Shown piece after piece: positions 35,001 through 50,181 of a stretch of 64,000 nucleotides of DNA. Positions within the stretch are counted from its first letter, which is position 1. Every line of letters begins with the position of its first letter. The stretch comes from Apostichopus japonicus (lineage: Eukaryota > Echinodermata > Holothuroidea > Aspidochirotida > Stichopodidae), in contig NC_092562.1 of the NCBI RefSeq assembly GCF_037975245.1, positions 17,187,521 to 17,251,520 of the forward strand. Reading direction: 5' to 3'. Below the pieces are notes generated by a model. The model saw nothing but the letters and a program-made list of their open reading frames with translations, was not told where the DNA came from and made no database searches. The position numbers and the translations under genes are program-made.

Positions 35001-38000
35001 ACGAGCTGATGATCGAGACTCTCTTTTGCATCCCTGGTTCGAACCCCGGGTGATGACGTCTTTTGCCGATCTTTTACAGCAAGTGCCTACACGGGGAGCT
35101 GTAAGTATTAGTTAATCCACCTAATCTCTCAGTCCAAACAGTGGCGCGACGGCTTGGCGCGCTGTACGAGCTGATGATCGAGACTCTCTTTTGCATCCCT
35201 GGTTCGAACCCCGGGTGATGACGTCTTTTGCCGATCTTTTACAGCAAGTGCCTACACGGGGAGCTGTAAGTATTAGTTAATCCACCTAATCTCTCAGTCC
35301 AAACAGTGGCGCGACGGCTTGGCGCGCTGTACGAGCTGATGATCGAGACTCTCTTTTGCATCCCTGGTTCGAACCCCGGGTGATGACGTCTTTTGCCGAT
35401 CTTTTACAGCAAGTGCCTACACGGGGAGCTGTAAGTATTAGTTAATCCACCTAATCTCTCAGTCCAAACAGTGGCGCGACGGCTTGGCGCGCTGTACGAG
35501 CTGATGATCGAGACTCTCTTTTGCATCCCTGGTTCGAACCCCGGGTGATGACGTCTTTTGCCGATCTTTTACAGCAAGTGCCTACACGGGGAGCTGTAAG
35601 TATTAGTTAATCCACCTAATCTCTCAGTCCAAACAGTGGCGCGACGGCTTGGCGCGCTGTACGAGCTGATGATCGAGACTCTCTTTTGCATCCCTGGTTC
35701 GAACCCCGGGTGATGACGTCTTTTGCCGATCTTTTACAGCAAGTGCCTACACGGGGAGCTGTAAGTATTAGTTAATCCACCTAATCTCTCAGTCCAAACA
35801 GTGGCGCGACGGCTTGGCGCGCTGTACGAGCTGATGATCGAGACTCTCTTTTGCATCCCTGGTTCGAACCCCGGGTGATGACGTCTTTTGCCGATCTTTT
35901 ACAGCAAGTGCCTACACGGGGAGCTGTAAGTATTAGTTAATCCACCTAATCTCTCAGTCCAAACAGTGGCGCGACGGCTTGGCGCGCTGTACGAGCTGAT
36001 GATCGAGACTCTCTTTTGCATCCCTGGTTCGAACCCCGGGTGATGACGTCTTTTGCCGATCTTTTACAGCAAGTGCCTACACGGGGAGCTGTAAGTATTA
36101 GTTAATCCACCTAATCTCTCAGTCCAAACAGTGGCGCGACGGCTTGGCGCGCTGTACGAGCTGATGATCGAGACTCTCTTTTGCATCCCTGGTTCGAACC
36201 CCGGGTGATGACGTCTTTTGCCGATCTTTTACAGCAAGTGCCTACACGGGGAGCTGTAAGTATTAGTTAATCCACCTAATCTCTCAGTCCAAACAGTGGC
36301 GCGACGGCTTGGCGCGCTGTACGAGCTGATGATCGAGACTCTCTTTTGCATCCCTGGTTCGAACCCCGGGTGATGACGTCTTTTGCCGATCTTTTACAGC
36401 AAGTGCCTACACGGGGAGCTGTAAGTATTAGTTAATCCACCTAATCTCTCAGTCCAAACAGTGGCGCGACGGCTTGGCGCGCTGTACGAGCTGATGATCG
36501 AGACTCTCTTTTGCATCCCTGGTTCGAACCCCGGGTGATGACGTCTTTTGCCGATCTTTTACAGCAAGTGCCTACACGGGGAGCTGTAAGTATTAGTTAA
36601 TCCACCTAATCTCTCAGTCCAAACAGTGGCGCGACGGCTTGGCGCGCTGTACGAGCTGATGATCGAGACTCTCTTTTGCATCCCTGGTTCGAACCCCGGG
36701 TGATGACGTCTTTTGCCGATCTTTTACAGCAAGTGCCTACACGGGGAGCTGTAAGTATTAGTTAATCCACCTAATCTCTCAGTCCAAACAGTGGCGCGAC
36801 GGCTTGGCGCGCTGTACGAGCTGATGATCGAGACTCTCTTTTGCATCCCTGGTTCGAACCCCGGGTGATGACGTCTTTTGCCGATCTTTTACAGCAAGTG
36901 CCTACACGGGGAGCTGTAAGTATTAGTTAATCCACCTAATCTCTCAGTCCAAACAGTGGCGCGACGGCTTGGCGCGCTGTACGAGCTGATGATCGAGACT
37001 CTCTTTTGCATCCCTGGTTCGAACCCCGGGTGATGACGTCTTTTGCCGATCTTTTACAGCAAGTGCCTACACGGGGAGCTGTAAGTATTAGTTAATCCAC
37101 CTAATCTCTCAGTCCAAACAGTGGCGCGACGGCTTGGCGCGCTGTACGAGCTGATGATCGAGACTCTCTTTTGCATCCCTGGTTCGAACCCCGGGTGATG
37201 ACGTCTTTTGCCGATCTTTTACAGCAAGTGCCTACACGGGGAGCTGTAAGTATTAGTTAATCCACCTAATCTCTCAGTCCAAACAGTGGCGCGACGGCTT
37301 GGCGCGCTGTACGAGCTGATGATCGAGACTCTCTTTTGCATCCCTGGTTCGAACCCCGGGTGATGACGTCTTTTGCCGATCTTTTACAGCAAGTGCCTAC
37401 ACGGGGAGCTGTAAGTATTAGTTAATCCACCTAATCTCTCAGTCCAAACAGTGGCGCGACGGCTTGGCGCGCTGTACGAGCTGATGATCGAGACTCTCTT
37501 TTGCATCCCTGGTTCGAACCCCGGGTGATGACGTCTTTTGCCGATCTTTTACAGCAAGTGCCTACACGGGGAGCTGTAAGTATTAGTTAATCCACCTAAT
37601 CTCTCAGTCCAAACAGTGGCGCGACGGCTTGGCGCGCTGTACGAGCTGATGATCGAGACTCTCTTTTGCATCCCTGGTTCGAACCCCGGGTGATGACGTC
37701 TTTTGCCGATCTTTTACAGCAAGTGCCTACACGGGGAGCTGTAAGTATTAGTTAATCCACCTAATCTCTCAGTCCAAACAGTGGCGCGACGGCTTGGCGC
37801 GCTGTACGAGCTGATGATCGAGACTCTCTTTTGCATCCCTGGTTCGAACCCCGGGTGATGACGTCTTTTGCCGATCTTTTACAGCAAGTGCCTACACGGG
37901 GAGCTGTAAGTATTAGTTAATCCACCTAATCTCTCAGTCCAAACAGTGGCGCGACGGCTTGGCGCGCTGTACGAGCTGATGATCGAGACTCTCTTTTGCA

Positions 38001-41000
38001 TCCCTGGTTCGAACCCCGGGTGATGACGTCTTTTGCCGATCTTTTACAGCAAGTGCCTACACGGGGAGCTGTAAGTATTAGTTAATCCACCTAATCTCTC
38101 AGTCCAAACAGTGGCGCGACGGCTTGGCGCGCTGTACGAGCTGATGATCGAGACTCTCTTTTGCATCCCTGGTTCGAACCCCGGGTGATGACGTCTTTTG
38201 CCGATCTTTTACAGCAAGTGCCTACACGGGGAGCTGTAAGTATTAGTTAATCCACCTAATCTCTCAGTCCAAACAGTGGCGCGACGGCTTGGCGCGCTGT
38301 ACGAGCTGATGATCGAGACTCTCTTTTGCATCCCTGGTTCGAACCCCGGGTGATGACGTCTTTTGCCGATCTTTTACAGCAAGTGCCTACACGGGGAGCT
38401 GTAAGTATTAGTTAATCCACCTAATCTCTCAGTCCAAACAGTGGCGCGACGGCTTGGCGCGCTGTACGAGCTGATGATCGAGACTCTCTTTTGCATCCCT
38501 GGTTCGAACCCCGGGTGATGACGTCTTTTGCCGATCTTTTACAGCAAGTGCCTACACGGGGAGCTGTAAGTATTAGTTAATCCACCTAATCTCTCAGTCC
38601 AAACAGTGGCGCGACGGCTTGGCGCGCTGTACGAGCTGATGATCGAGACTCTCTTTTGCATCCCTGGTTCGAACCCCGGGTGATGACGTCTTTTGCCGAT
38701 CTTTTACAGCAAGTGCCTACACGGGGAGCTGTAAGTATTAGTTAATCCACCTAATCTCTCAGTCCAAACAGTGGCGCGACGGCTTGGCGCGCTGTACGAG
38801 CTGATGATCGAGACTCTCTTTTGCATCCCTGGTTCGAACCCCGGGTGATGACGTCTTTTGCCGATCTTTTACAGCAAGTGCCTACACGGGGAGCTGTAAG
38901 TATTAGTTAATCCACCTAATCTCTCAGTCCAAACAGTGGCGCGACGGCTTGGCGCGCTGTACGAGCTGATGATCGAGACTCTCTTTTGCATCCCTGGTTC
39001 GAACCCCGGGTGATGACGTCTTTTGCCGATCTTTTACAGCAAGTGCCTACACGGGGAGCTGTAAGTATTAGTTAATCCACCTAATCTCTCAGTCCAAACA
39101 GTGGCGCGACGGCTTGGCGCGCTGTACGAGCTGATGATCGAGACTCTCTTTTGCATCCCTGGTTCGAACCCCGGGTGATGACGTCTTTTGCCGATCTTTT
39201 ACAGCAAGTGCCTACACGGGGAGCTGTAAGTATTAGTTAATCCACCTAATCTCTCAGTCCAAACAGTGGCGCGACGGCTTGGCGCGCTGTACGAGCTGAT
39301 GATCGAGACTCTCTTTTGCATCCCTGGTTCGAACCCCGGGTGATGACGTCTTTTGCCGATCTTTTACAGCAAGTGCCTACACGGGGAGCTGTAAGTATTA
39401 GTTAATCCACCTAATCTCTCAGTCCAAACAGTGGCGCGACGGCTTGGCGCGCTGTACGAGCTGATGATCGAGACTCTCTTTTGCATCCCTGGTTCGAACC
39501 CCGGGTGATGACGTCTTTTGCCGATCTTTTACAGCAAGTGCCTACACGGGGAGCTGTAAGTATTAGTTAATCCACCTAATCTCTCAGTCCAAACAGTGGC
39601 GCGACGGCTTGGCGCGCTGTACGAGCTGATGATCGAGACTCTCTTTTGCATCCCTGGTTCGAACCCCGGGTGATGACGTCTTTTGCCGATCTTTTACAGC
39701 AAGTGCCTACACGGGGAGCTGTAAGTATTAGTTAATCCACCTAATCTCTCAGTCCAAACAGTGGCGCGACGGCTTGGCGCGCTGTACGAGCTGATGATCG
39801 AGACTCTCTTTTGCATCCCTGGTTCGAACCCCGGGTGATGACGTCTTTTGCCGATCTTTTACAGCAAGTGCCTACACGGGGAGCTGTAAGTATTAGTTAA
39901 TCCACCTAATCTCTCAGTCCAAACAGTGGCGCGACGGCTTGGCGCGCTGTACGAGCTGATGATCGAGACTCTCTTTTGCATCCCTGGTTCGAACCCCGGG
40001 TGATGACGTCTTTTGCCGATCTTTTACAGCAAGTGCCTACACGGGGAGCTGTAAGTATTAGTTAATCCACCTAATCTCTCAGTCCAAACAGTGGCGCGAC
40101 GGCTTGGCGCGCTGTACGAGCTGATGATCGAGACTCTCTTTTGCATCCCTGGTTCGAACCCCGGGTGATGACGTCTTTTGCCGATCTTTTACAGCAAGTG
40201 CCTACACGGGGAGCTGTAAGTATTAGTTAATCCACCTAATCTCTCAGTCCAAACAGTGGCGCGACGGCTTGGCGCGCTGTACGAGCTGATGATCGAGACT
40301 CTCTTTTGCATCCCTGGTTCGAACCCCGGGTGATGACGTCTTTTGCCGATCTTTTACAGCAAGTGCCTACACGGGGAGCTGTAAGTATTAGTTAATCCAC
40401 CTAATCTCTCAGTCCAAACAGTGGCGCGACGGCTTGGCGCGCTGTACGAGCTGATGATCGAGACTCTCTTTTGCATCCCTGGTTCGAACCCCGGGTGATG
40501 ACGTCTTTTGCCGATCTTTTACAGCAAGTGCCTACACGGGGAGCTGTAAGTATTAGTTAATCCACCTAATCTCTCAGTCCAAACAGTGGCGCGACGGCTT
40601 GGCGCGCTGTACGAGCTGATGATCGAGACTCTCTTTTGCATCCCTGGTTCGAACCCCGGGTGATGACGTCTTTTGCCGATCTTTTACAGCAAGTGCCTAC
40701 ACGGGGAGCTGTAAGTATTAGTTAATCCACCTAATCTCTCAGTCCAAACAGTGGCGCGACGGCTTGGCGCGCTGTACGAGCTGATGATCGAGACTCTCTT
40801 TTGCATCCCTGGTTCGAACCCCGGGTGATGACGTCTTTTGCCGATCTTTTACAGCAAGTGCCTACACGGGGAGCTGTAAGTATTAGTTAATCCACCTAAT
40901 CTCTCAGTCCAAACAGTGGCGCGACGGCTTGGCGCGCTGTACGAGCTGATGATCGAGACTCTCTTTTGCATCCCTGGTTCGAACCCCGGGTGATGACGTC

Positions 41001-43581
41001 TTTTGCCGATCTTTTACAGCAAGTGCCTACACGGGGAGCTGTAAGTATTAGTTAATCCACCTAATCTCTCAGTCCAAACAGTGGCGCGACGGCTTGGCGC
41101 GCTGTACGAGCTGATGATCGAGACTCTCTTTTGCATCCCTGGTTCGAACCCCGGGTGATGACGTCTTTTGCCGATCTTTTACAGCAAGTGCCTACACGGG
41201 GAGCTGTAAGTATTAGTTAATCCACCTAATCTCTCAGTCCAAACAGTGGCGCGACGGCTTGGCGCGCTGTACGAGCTGATGATCGAGACTCTCTTTTGCA
41301 TCCCTGGTTCGAACCCCGGGTGATGACGTCTTTTGCCGATCTTTTACAGCAAGTGCCTACACGGGGAGCTGTAAGTATTAGTTAATCCACCTAATCTCTC
41401 AGTCCAAACAGTGGCGCGACGGCTTGGCGCGCTGTACGAGCTGATGATCGAGACTCTCTTTTGCATCCCTGGTTCGAACCCCGGGTGATGACGTCTTTTG
41501 CCGATCTTTTACAGCAAGTGCCTACACGGGGAGCTGTAAGTATTAGTTAATCCACCTAATCTCTCAGTCCAAACAGTGGCGCGACGGCTTGGCGCGCTGT
41601 ACGAGCTGATGATCGAGACTCTCTTTTGCATCCCTGGTTCGAACCCCGGGTGATGACGTCTTTTGCCGATCTTTTACAGCAAGTGCCTACACGGGGAGCT
41701 GTAAGTATTAGTTAATCCACCTAATCTCTCAGTCCAAACAGTGGCGCGACGGCTTGGCGCGCTGTACGAGCTGATGATCGAGACTCTCTTTTGCATCCCT
41801 GGTTCGAACCCCGGGTGATGACGTCTTTTGCCGATCTTTTACAGCAAGTGCCTACACGGGGAGCTGTAAGTATTAGTTAATCCACCTAATCTCTCAGTCC
41901 AAACAGTGGCGCGACGGCTTGGCGCGCTGTACGAGCTGATGATCGAGACTCTCTTTTGCATCCCTGGTTCGAACCCCGGGTGATGACGTCTTTTGCCGAT
42001 CTTTTACAGCAAGTGCCTACACGGGGAGCTGTAAGTATTAGTTAATCCACCTAATCTCTCAGTCCAAACAGTGGCGCGACGGCTTGGCGCGCTGTACGAG
42101 CTGATGATCGAGACTCTCTTTTGCATCCCTGGTTCGAACCCCGGGTGATGACGTCTTTTGCCGATCTTTTACAGCAAGTGCCTACACGGGGAGCTGTAAG
42201 TATTAGTTAATCCACCTAATCTCTCAGTCCAAACAGTGGCGCGACGGCTTGGCGCGCTGTACGAGCTGATGATCGAGACTCTCTTTTGCATCCCTGGTTC
42301 GAACCCCGGGTGATGACGTCTTTTGCCGATCTTTTACAGCAAGTGCCTACACGGGGAGCTGTAAGTATTAGTTAATCCACCTAATCTCTCAGTCCAAACA
42401 GTGGCGCGACGGCTTGGCGCGCTGTACGAGCTGATGATCGAGACTCTCTTTTGCATCCCTGGTTCGAACCCCGGGTGATGACGTCTTTTGCCGATCTTTT
42501 ACAGCAAGTGCCTACACGGGGAGCTGTAAGTATTAGTTAATCCACCTAATCTCTCAGTCCAAACAGTGGCGCGACGGCTTGGCGCGCTGTACGAGCTGAT
42601 GATCGAGACTCTCTTTTGCATCCCTGGTTCGAACCCCGGGTGATGACGTCTTTTGCCGATCTTTTACAGCAAGTGCCTACACGGGGAGCTGTAAGTATTA
42701 GTTAATCCACCTAATCTCTCAGTCCAAACAGTGGCGCGACGGCTTGGCGCGCTGTACGAGCTGATGATCGAGACTCTCTTTTGCATCCCTGGTTCGAACC
42801 CCGGGTGATGACGTCTTTTGCCGATCTTTTACAGCAAGTGCCTACACGGGGAGCTGTAAGTATTAGTTAATCCACCTAATCTCTCAGTCCAAACAGTGGC
42901 GCGACGGCTTGGCGCGCTGTACGAGCTGATGATCGAGACTCTCTTTTGCATCCCTGGTTCGAACCCCGGGTGATGACGTCTTTTGCCGATCTTTTACAGC
43001 AAGTGCCTACACGGGGAGCTGTAAGTATTAGTTAATCCACCTAATCTCTCAGTCCAAACAGTGGCGCGACGGCTTGGCGCGCTGTACGAGCTGATGATCG
43101 AGACTCTCTTTTGCATCCCTGGTTCGAACCCCGGGTGATGACGTCTTTTGCCGATCTTTTACAGCAAGTGCCTACACGGGGAGCTGTAAGTATTAGTTAA
43201 TCCACCTAATCTCTCAGTCCAAACAGTGGCGCGACGGCTTGGCGCGCTGTACGAGCTGATGATCGAGACTCTCTTTTGCATCCCTGGTTCGAACCCCGGG
43301 TGATGACGTCTTTTGCCGATCTTTTACAGCAAGTGCCTACACGGGGAGCTGTAAGTATTAGTTAATCCACCTAATCTCTCAGTCCAAACAGTGGCGCGAC
43401 GGCTTGGCGCGCTGTACGAGCTGATGATCGAGACTCTCTTTTGCATCCCTGGTTCGAACCCCGGGTGATGACGTCTTTTGCCGATCTTTTACAGCAAGTG
43501 CCTACACGGGGAGCTGTAAGTATTAGTTAATCCACCTAATCTCTCAGTCCAAACAGTGGCGCGACGGCTTGGCGCGCTGTA
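32032..43581. repeat. Satellite units 195-264, 70-copy block with C149 and G160
   Basis: Seventy 165-bp copies combine C125, T132, C149 and G160 (GGCGCGCTG). I saw no internal differences across 11.5 kb, making this the longest single-haplotype block in the window and probably one of the most recent or most strongly homogenised. Confidence 0.92.
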
Positions 43582-46500
43582 CGAGCTGATGATCGAGACT
43601 CTCTTTTGCATCCCTGGTTCGAACCACGGGTGATGACGTCTTTTGCCGATCTTTTACAGCAAGTGCCTACACGGGGAGCTGTAAGTATTAGTTAATCCAC
43701 CTAATCTCTCAGTCCAAACAGTGGCGCGATGGCTTGGCGCGCTGTACGAGCTGATGATCGAGACTCTCTTTTGCATCCCTGGTTCGAACCCCGGGTGATG
43801 ACGTCTTTTGCCGATCTTTTACAGCAAGTGCCTACACGGGGAGCTGTAAGTATTAGTTAATCCACCTAATCTCTCAGTCCAAACAGTGGCGCGATGGCTT
43901 GGCGCGCTGTACGAGCTGATGATCGAGACTCTCTTTTGCATCCCTGGTTCGAACCCCGGGTGATGACGTCTTTTGCCGATCTTTTACAGCAAGTGCCTAC
44001 ACGGGGAGCTGTAAGTATTAGTTAATCCACCTAATCTCTCAGTCCAAACAGTGGCGCGATGGCTTGGCGCGCTGTACGAGCTGATGATCGAGACTCTCTT
44101 TTGCATCCCTGGTTCGAACCCCGGGTGATGACGTCTTTTGCCGATCTTTTACAGCAAGTGCCTACACGGGGAGCTGTAAGTATTAGTTAATCCACCTAAT
44201 CTCTCAGTCCAAACAGTGGCGCGATGGCTTGGCGCGCTGTACGAGCTGATGATCGAGACTCTCTTTTGCATCCCTGGTTCGAACCCCGGGTGATGACGTC
44301 TTTTGCCGATCTTTTACAGCAAGTGCCTACACGGGGAGCTGTAAGTATTAGTTAATCCACCTAATCTCTCAGTCCAAACAGTGGCGCGATGGCTTGGCGC
44401 GCTGTACGAGCTGATGATCGAGACTCTCTTTTGCATCCCTGGTTCGAACCCCGGGTGATGACGTCTTTTGCCGATCTTTTACAGCAAGTGCCTACACGGG
44501 GAGCTGTAAGTATTAGTTAATCCACCTAATCTCTCAGTCCAAACAGTGGCGCGATGGCTTGGCGCGCTGTACGAGCTGATGATCGAGACTCTCTTTTGCA
44601 TCCCTGGTTCGAACCCCGGGTGATGACGTCTTTTGCCGATCTTTTACAGCAAGTGCCTACACGGGGAGCTGTAAGTATTAGTTAATCCACCTAATCTCTC
44701 AGTCCAAACAGTGGCGCGATGGCTTGGCGCGCTGTACGAGCTGATGATCGAGACTCTCTTTTGCATCCCTGGTTCGAACCCCGGGTGATGACGTCTTTTG
44801 CCGATCTTTTACAGCAAGTGCCTACACGGGGAGCTGTAAGTATTAGTTAATCCACCTAATCTCTCAGTCCAAACAGTGGCGCGATGGCTTGGCGCGCTGT
44901 ACGAGCTGATGATCGAGACTCTCTTTTGCATCCCTGGTTCGAACCCCGGGTGATGACGTCTTTTGCCGATCTTTTACAGCAAGTGCCTACACGGGGAGCT
45001 GTAAGTATTAGTTAATCCACCTAATCTCTCAGTCCAAACAGTGGCGCGATGGCTTGGCGCGCTGTACGAGCTGATGATCGAGACTCTCTTTTGCATCCCT
45101 GGTTCGAACCCCGGGTGATGACGTCTTTTGCCGATCTTTTACAGCAAGTGCCTACACGGGGAGCTGTAAGTATTAGTTAATCCACCTAATCTCTCAGTCC
45201 AAACAGTGGCGCGATGGCTTGGCGCGCTGTACGAGCTGATGATCGAGACTCTCTTTTGCATCCCTGGTTCGAACCCCGGGTGATGACGTCTTTTGCCGAT
45301 CTTTTACAGCAAGTGCCTACACGGGGAGCTGTAAGTATTAGTTAATCCACCTAATCTCTCAGTCCAAACAGTGGCGCGATGGCTTGGCGCGCTGTACGAG
45401 CTGATGATCGAGACTCTCTTTTGCATCCCTGGTTCGAACCCCGGGTGATGACGTCTTTTGCCGATCTTTTACAGCAAGTGCCTACACGGGGAGCTGTAAG
45501 TATTAGTTAATCCACCTAATCTCTCAGTCCAAACAGTGGCGCGATGGCTTGGCGCGCTGTACGAGCTGATGATCGAGACTCTCTTTTGCATCCCTGGTTC
45601 GAACCCCGGGTGATGACGTCTTTTGCCGATCTTTTACAGCAAGTGCCTACACGGGGAGCTGTAAGTATTAGTTAATCCACCTAATCTCTCAGTCCAAACA
45701 GTGGCGCGATGGCTTGGCGCGCTGTACGAGCTGATGATCGAGACTCTCTTTTGCATCCCTGGTTCGAACCCCGGGTGATGACGTCTTTTGCCGATCTTTT
45801 ACAGCAAGTGCCTACACGGGGAGCTGTAAGTATTAGTTAATCCACCTAATCTCTCAGTCCAAACAGTGGCGCGATGGCTTGGCGCGCTGTACGAGCTGAT
45901 GATCGAGACTCTCTTTTGCATCCCTGGTTCGAACCCCGGGTGATGACGTCTTTTGCCGATCTTTTACAGCAAGTGCCTACACGGGGAGCTGTAAGTATTA
46001 GTTAATCCACCTAATCTCTCAGTCCAAACAGTGGCGCGATGGCTTGGCGCGCTGTACGAGCTGATGATCGAGACTCTCTTTTGCATCCCTGGTTCGAACC
46101 CCGGGTGATGACGTCTTTTGCCGATCTTTTACAGCAAGTGCCTACACGGGGAGCTGTAAGTATTAGTTAATCCACCTAATCTCTCAGTCCAAACAGTGGC
46201 GCGATGGCTTGGCGCGCTGTACGAGCTGATGATCGAGACTCTCTTTTGCATCCCTGGTTCGAACCCCGGGTGATGACGTCTTTTGCCGATCTTTTACAGC
46301 AAGTGCCTACACGGGGAGCTGTAAGTATTAGTTAATCCACCTAATCTCTCAGTCCAAACAGTGGCGCGATGGCTTGGCGCGCTGTACGAGCTGATGATCG
46401 AGACTCTCTTTTGCATCCCTGGTTCGAACCCCGGGTGATGACGTCTTTTGCCGATCTTTTACAGCAAGTGCCTACACGGGGAGCTGTAAGTATTAGTTAA

Positions 46501-47541
46501 TCCACCTAATCTCTCAGTCCAAACAGTGGCGCGATGGCTTGGCGCGCTGTACGAGCTGATGATCGAGACTCTCTTTTGCATCCCTGGTTCGAACCCCGGG
46601 TGATGACGTCTTTTGCCGATCTTTTACAGCAAGTGCCTACACGGGGAGCTGTAAGTATTAGTTAATCCACCTAATCTCTCAGTCCAAACAGTGGCGCGAT
46701 GGCTTGGCGCGCTGTACGAGCTGATGATCGAGACTCTCTTTTGCATCCCTGGTTCGAACCCCGGGTGATGACGTCTTTTGCCGATCTTTTACAGCAAGTG
46801 CCTACACGGGGAGCTGTAAGTATTAGTTAATCCACCTAATCTCTCAGTCCAAACAGTGGCGCGATGGCTTGGCGCGCTGTACGAGCTGATGATCGAGACT
46901 CTCTTTTGCATCCCTGGTTCGAACCCCGGGTGATGACGTCTTTTGCCGATCTTTTACAGCAAGTGCCTACACGGGGAGCTGTAAGTATTAGTTAATCCAC
47001 CTAATCTCTCAGTCCAAACAGTGGCGCGATGGCTTGGCGCGCTGTACGAGCTGATGATCGAGACTCTCTTTTGCATCCCTGGTTCGAACCCCGGGTGATG
47101 ACGTCTTTTGCCGATCTTTTACAGCAAGTGCCTACACGGGGAGCTGTAAGTATTAGTTAATCCACCTAATCTCTCAGTCCAAACAGTGGCGCGATGGCTT
47201 GGCGCGCTGTACGAGCTGATGATCGAGACTCTCTTTTGCATCCCTGGTTCGAACCCCGGGTGATGACGTCTTTTGCCGATCTTTTACAGCAAGTGCCTAC
47301 ACGGGGAGCTGTAAGTATTAGTTAATCCACCTAATCTCTCAGTCCAAACAGTGGCGCGATGGCTTGGCGCGCTGTACGAGCTGATGATCGAGACTCTCTT
47401 TTGCATCCCTGGTTCGAACCCCGGGTGATGACGTCTTTTGCCGATCTTTTACAGCAAGTGCCTACACGGGGAGCTGTAAGTATTAGTTAATCCACCTAAT
47501 CTCTCAGTCCAAACAGTGGCGCGATGGCTTGGCGCGCTGTA
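43582..47541. repeat. Satellite units 265-288, G160 block with T149 and C125
   Basis: Twenty-four 165-bp copies keep G160 and C125 but return to T149. The first copy, unit 265, has a private C to A in the last base of the B-box (window 43626). Confidence 0.9.
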
Positions 47542-50181
47542 CGAGCTGATGATCGAGACTCTCTTTTGCATCCCTGGTTCGAACCCCGGGTGATGACGTC
47601 TTTTGCCGATCTTTTACAGCAAGTGCCTACACGGGGAGCTGTAAGTATTAGTTAATCCACCTAATATCTCAGTCCAAACAGTGGCGCGATGGCTTGGCGC
47701 GCTGTACGAGCTGATGATCGAGACTCTCTTTTGCATCCCTGGTTCGAACCCCGGGTGATGACGTCTTTTGCCGATCTTTTACAGCAAGTGCCTACACGGG
47801 GAGCTGTAAGTATTAGTTAATCCACCTAATATCTCAGTCCAAACAGTGGCGCGATGGCTTGGCGCGCTGTACGAGCTGATGATCGAGACTCTCTTTTGCA
47901 TCCCTGGTTCGAACCCCGGGTGATGACGTCTTTTGCCGATCTTTTACAGCAAGTGCCTACACGGGGAGCTGTAAGTATTAGTTAATCCACCTAATATCTC
48001 AGTCCAAACAGTGGCGCGATGGCTTGGCGCGCTGTACGAGCTGATGATCGAGACTCTCTTTTGCATCCCTGGTTCGAACCCCGGGTGATGACGTCTTTTG
48101 CCGATCTTTTACAGCAAGTGCCTACACGGGGAGCTGTAAGTATTAGTTAATCCACCTAATATCTCAGTCCAAACAGTGGCGCGATGGCTTGGCGCGCTGT
48201 ACGAGCTGATGATCGAGACTCTCTTTTGCATCCCTGGTTCGAACCCCGGGTGATGACGTCTTTTGCCGATCTTTTACAGCAAGTGCCTACACGGGGAGCT
48301 GTAAGTATTAGTTAATCCACCTAATATCTCAGTCCAAACAGTGGCGCGATGGCTTGGCGCGCTGTACGAGCTGATGATCGAGACTCTCTTTTGCATCCCT
48401 GGTTCGAACCCCGGGTGATGACGTCTTTTGCCGATCTTTTACAGCAAGTGCCTACACGGGGAGCTGTAAGTATTAGTTAATCCACCTAATATCTCAGTCC
48501 AAACAGTGGCGCGATGGCTTGGCGCGCTGTACGAGCTGATGATCGAGACTCTCTTTTGCATCCCTGGTTCGAACCCCGGGTGATGACGTCTTTTGCCGAT
48601 CTTTTACAGCAAGTGCCTACACGGGGAGCTGTAAGTATTAGTTAATCCACCTAATATCTCAGTCCAAACAGTGGCGCGATGGCTTGGCGCGCTGTACGAG
48701 CTGATGATCGAGACTCTCTTTTGCATCCCTGGTTCGAACCCCGGGTGATGACGTCTTTTGCCGATCTTTTACAGCAAGTGCCTACACGGGGAGCTGTAAG
48801 TATTAGTTAATCCACCTAATATCTCAGTCCAAACAGTGGCGCGATGGCTTGGCGCGCTGTACGAGCTGATGATCGAGACTCTCTTTTGCATCCCTGGTTC
48901 GAACCCCGGGTGATGACGTCTTTTGCCGATCTTTTACAGCAAGTGCCTACACGGGGAGCTGTAAGTATTAGTTAATCCACCTAATATCTCAGTCCAAACA
49001 GTGGCGCGATGGCTTGGCGCGCTGTACGAGCTGATGATCGAGACTCTCTTTTGCATCCCTGGTTCGAACCCCGGGTGATGACGTCTTTTGCCGATCTTTT
49101 ACAGCAAGTGCCTACACGGGGAGCTGTAAGTATTAGTTAATCCACCTAATATCTCAGTCCAAACAGTGGCGCGATGGCTTGGCGCGCTGTACGAGCTGAT
49201 GATCGAGACTCTCTTTTGCATCCCTGGTTCGAACCCCGGGTGATGACGTCTTTTGCCGATCTTTTACAGCAAGTGCCTACACGGGGAGCTGTAAGTATTA
49301 GTTAATCCACCTAATATCTCAGTCCAAACAGTGGCGCGATGGCTTGGCGCGCTGTACGAGCTGATGATCGAGACTCTCTTTTGCATCCCTGGTTCGAACC
49401 CCGGGTGATGACGTCTTTTGCCGATCTTTTACAGCAAGTGCCTACACGGGGAGCTGTAAGTATTAGTTAATCCACCTAATATCTCAGTCCAAACAGTGGC
49501 GCGATGGCTTGGCGCGCTGTACGAGCTGATGATCGAGACTCTCTTTTGCATCCCTGGTTCGAACCCCGGGTGATGACGTCTTTTGCCGATCTTTTACAGC
49601 AAGTGCCTACACGGGGAGCTGTAAGTATTAGTTAATCCACCTAATATCTCAGTCCAAACAGTGGCGCGATGGCTTGGCGCGCTGTACGAGCTGATGATCG
49701 AGACTCTCTTTTGCATCCCTGGTTCGAACCCCGGGTGATGACGTCTTTTGCCGATCTTTTACAGCAAGTGCCTACACGGGGAGCTGTAAGTATTAGTTAA
49801 TCCACCTAATATCTCAGTCCAAACAGTGGCGCGATGGCTTGGCGCGCTGTACGAGCTGATGATCGAGACTCTCTTTTGCATCCCTGGTTCGAACCCCGGG
49901 TGATGACGTCTTTTGCCGATCTTTTACAGCAAGTGCCTACACGGGGAGCTGTAAGTATTAGTTAATCCACCTAATATCTCAGTCCAAACAGTGGCGCGAT
50001 GGCTTGGCGCGCTGTACGAGCTGATGATCGAGACTCTCTTTTGCATCCCTGGTTCGAACCCCGGGTGATGACGTCTTTTGCCGATCTTTTACAGCAAGTG
50101 CCTACACGGGGAGCTGTAAGTATTAGTTAATCCACCTAATATCTCAGTCCAAACAGTGGCGCGATGGCTTGGCGCGCTGTA
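47542..50181. repeat. Satellite units 289-304, G160 block with A125
   Basis: Sixteen 165-bp copies keep G160 and T149 and return to A125 (TAATATCTC). They are the last G160 copies; unit 305 returns to A160. Confidence 0.9.
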
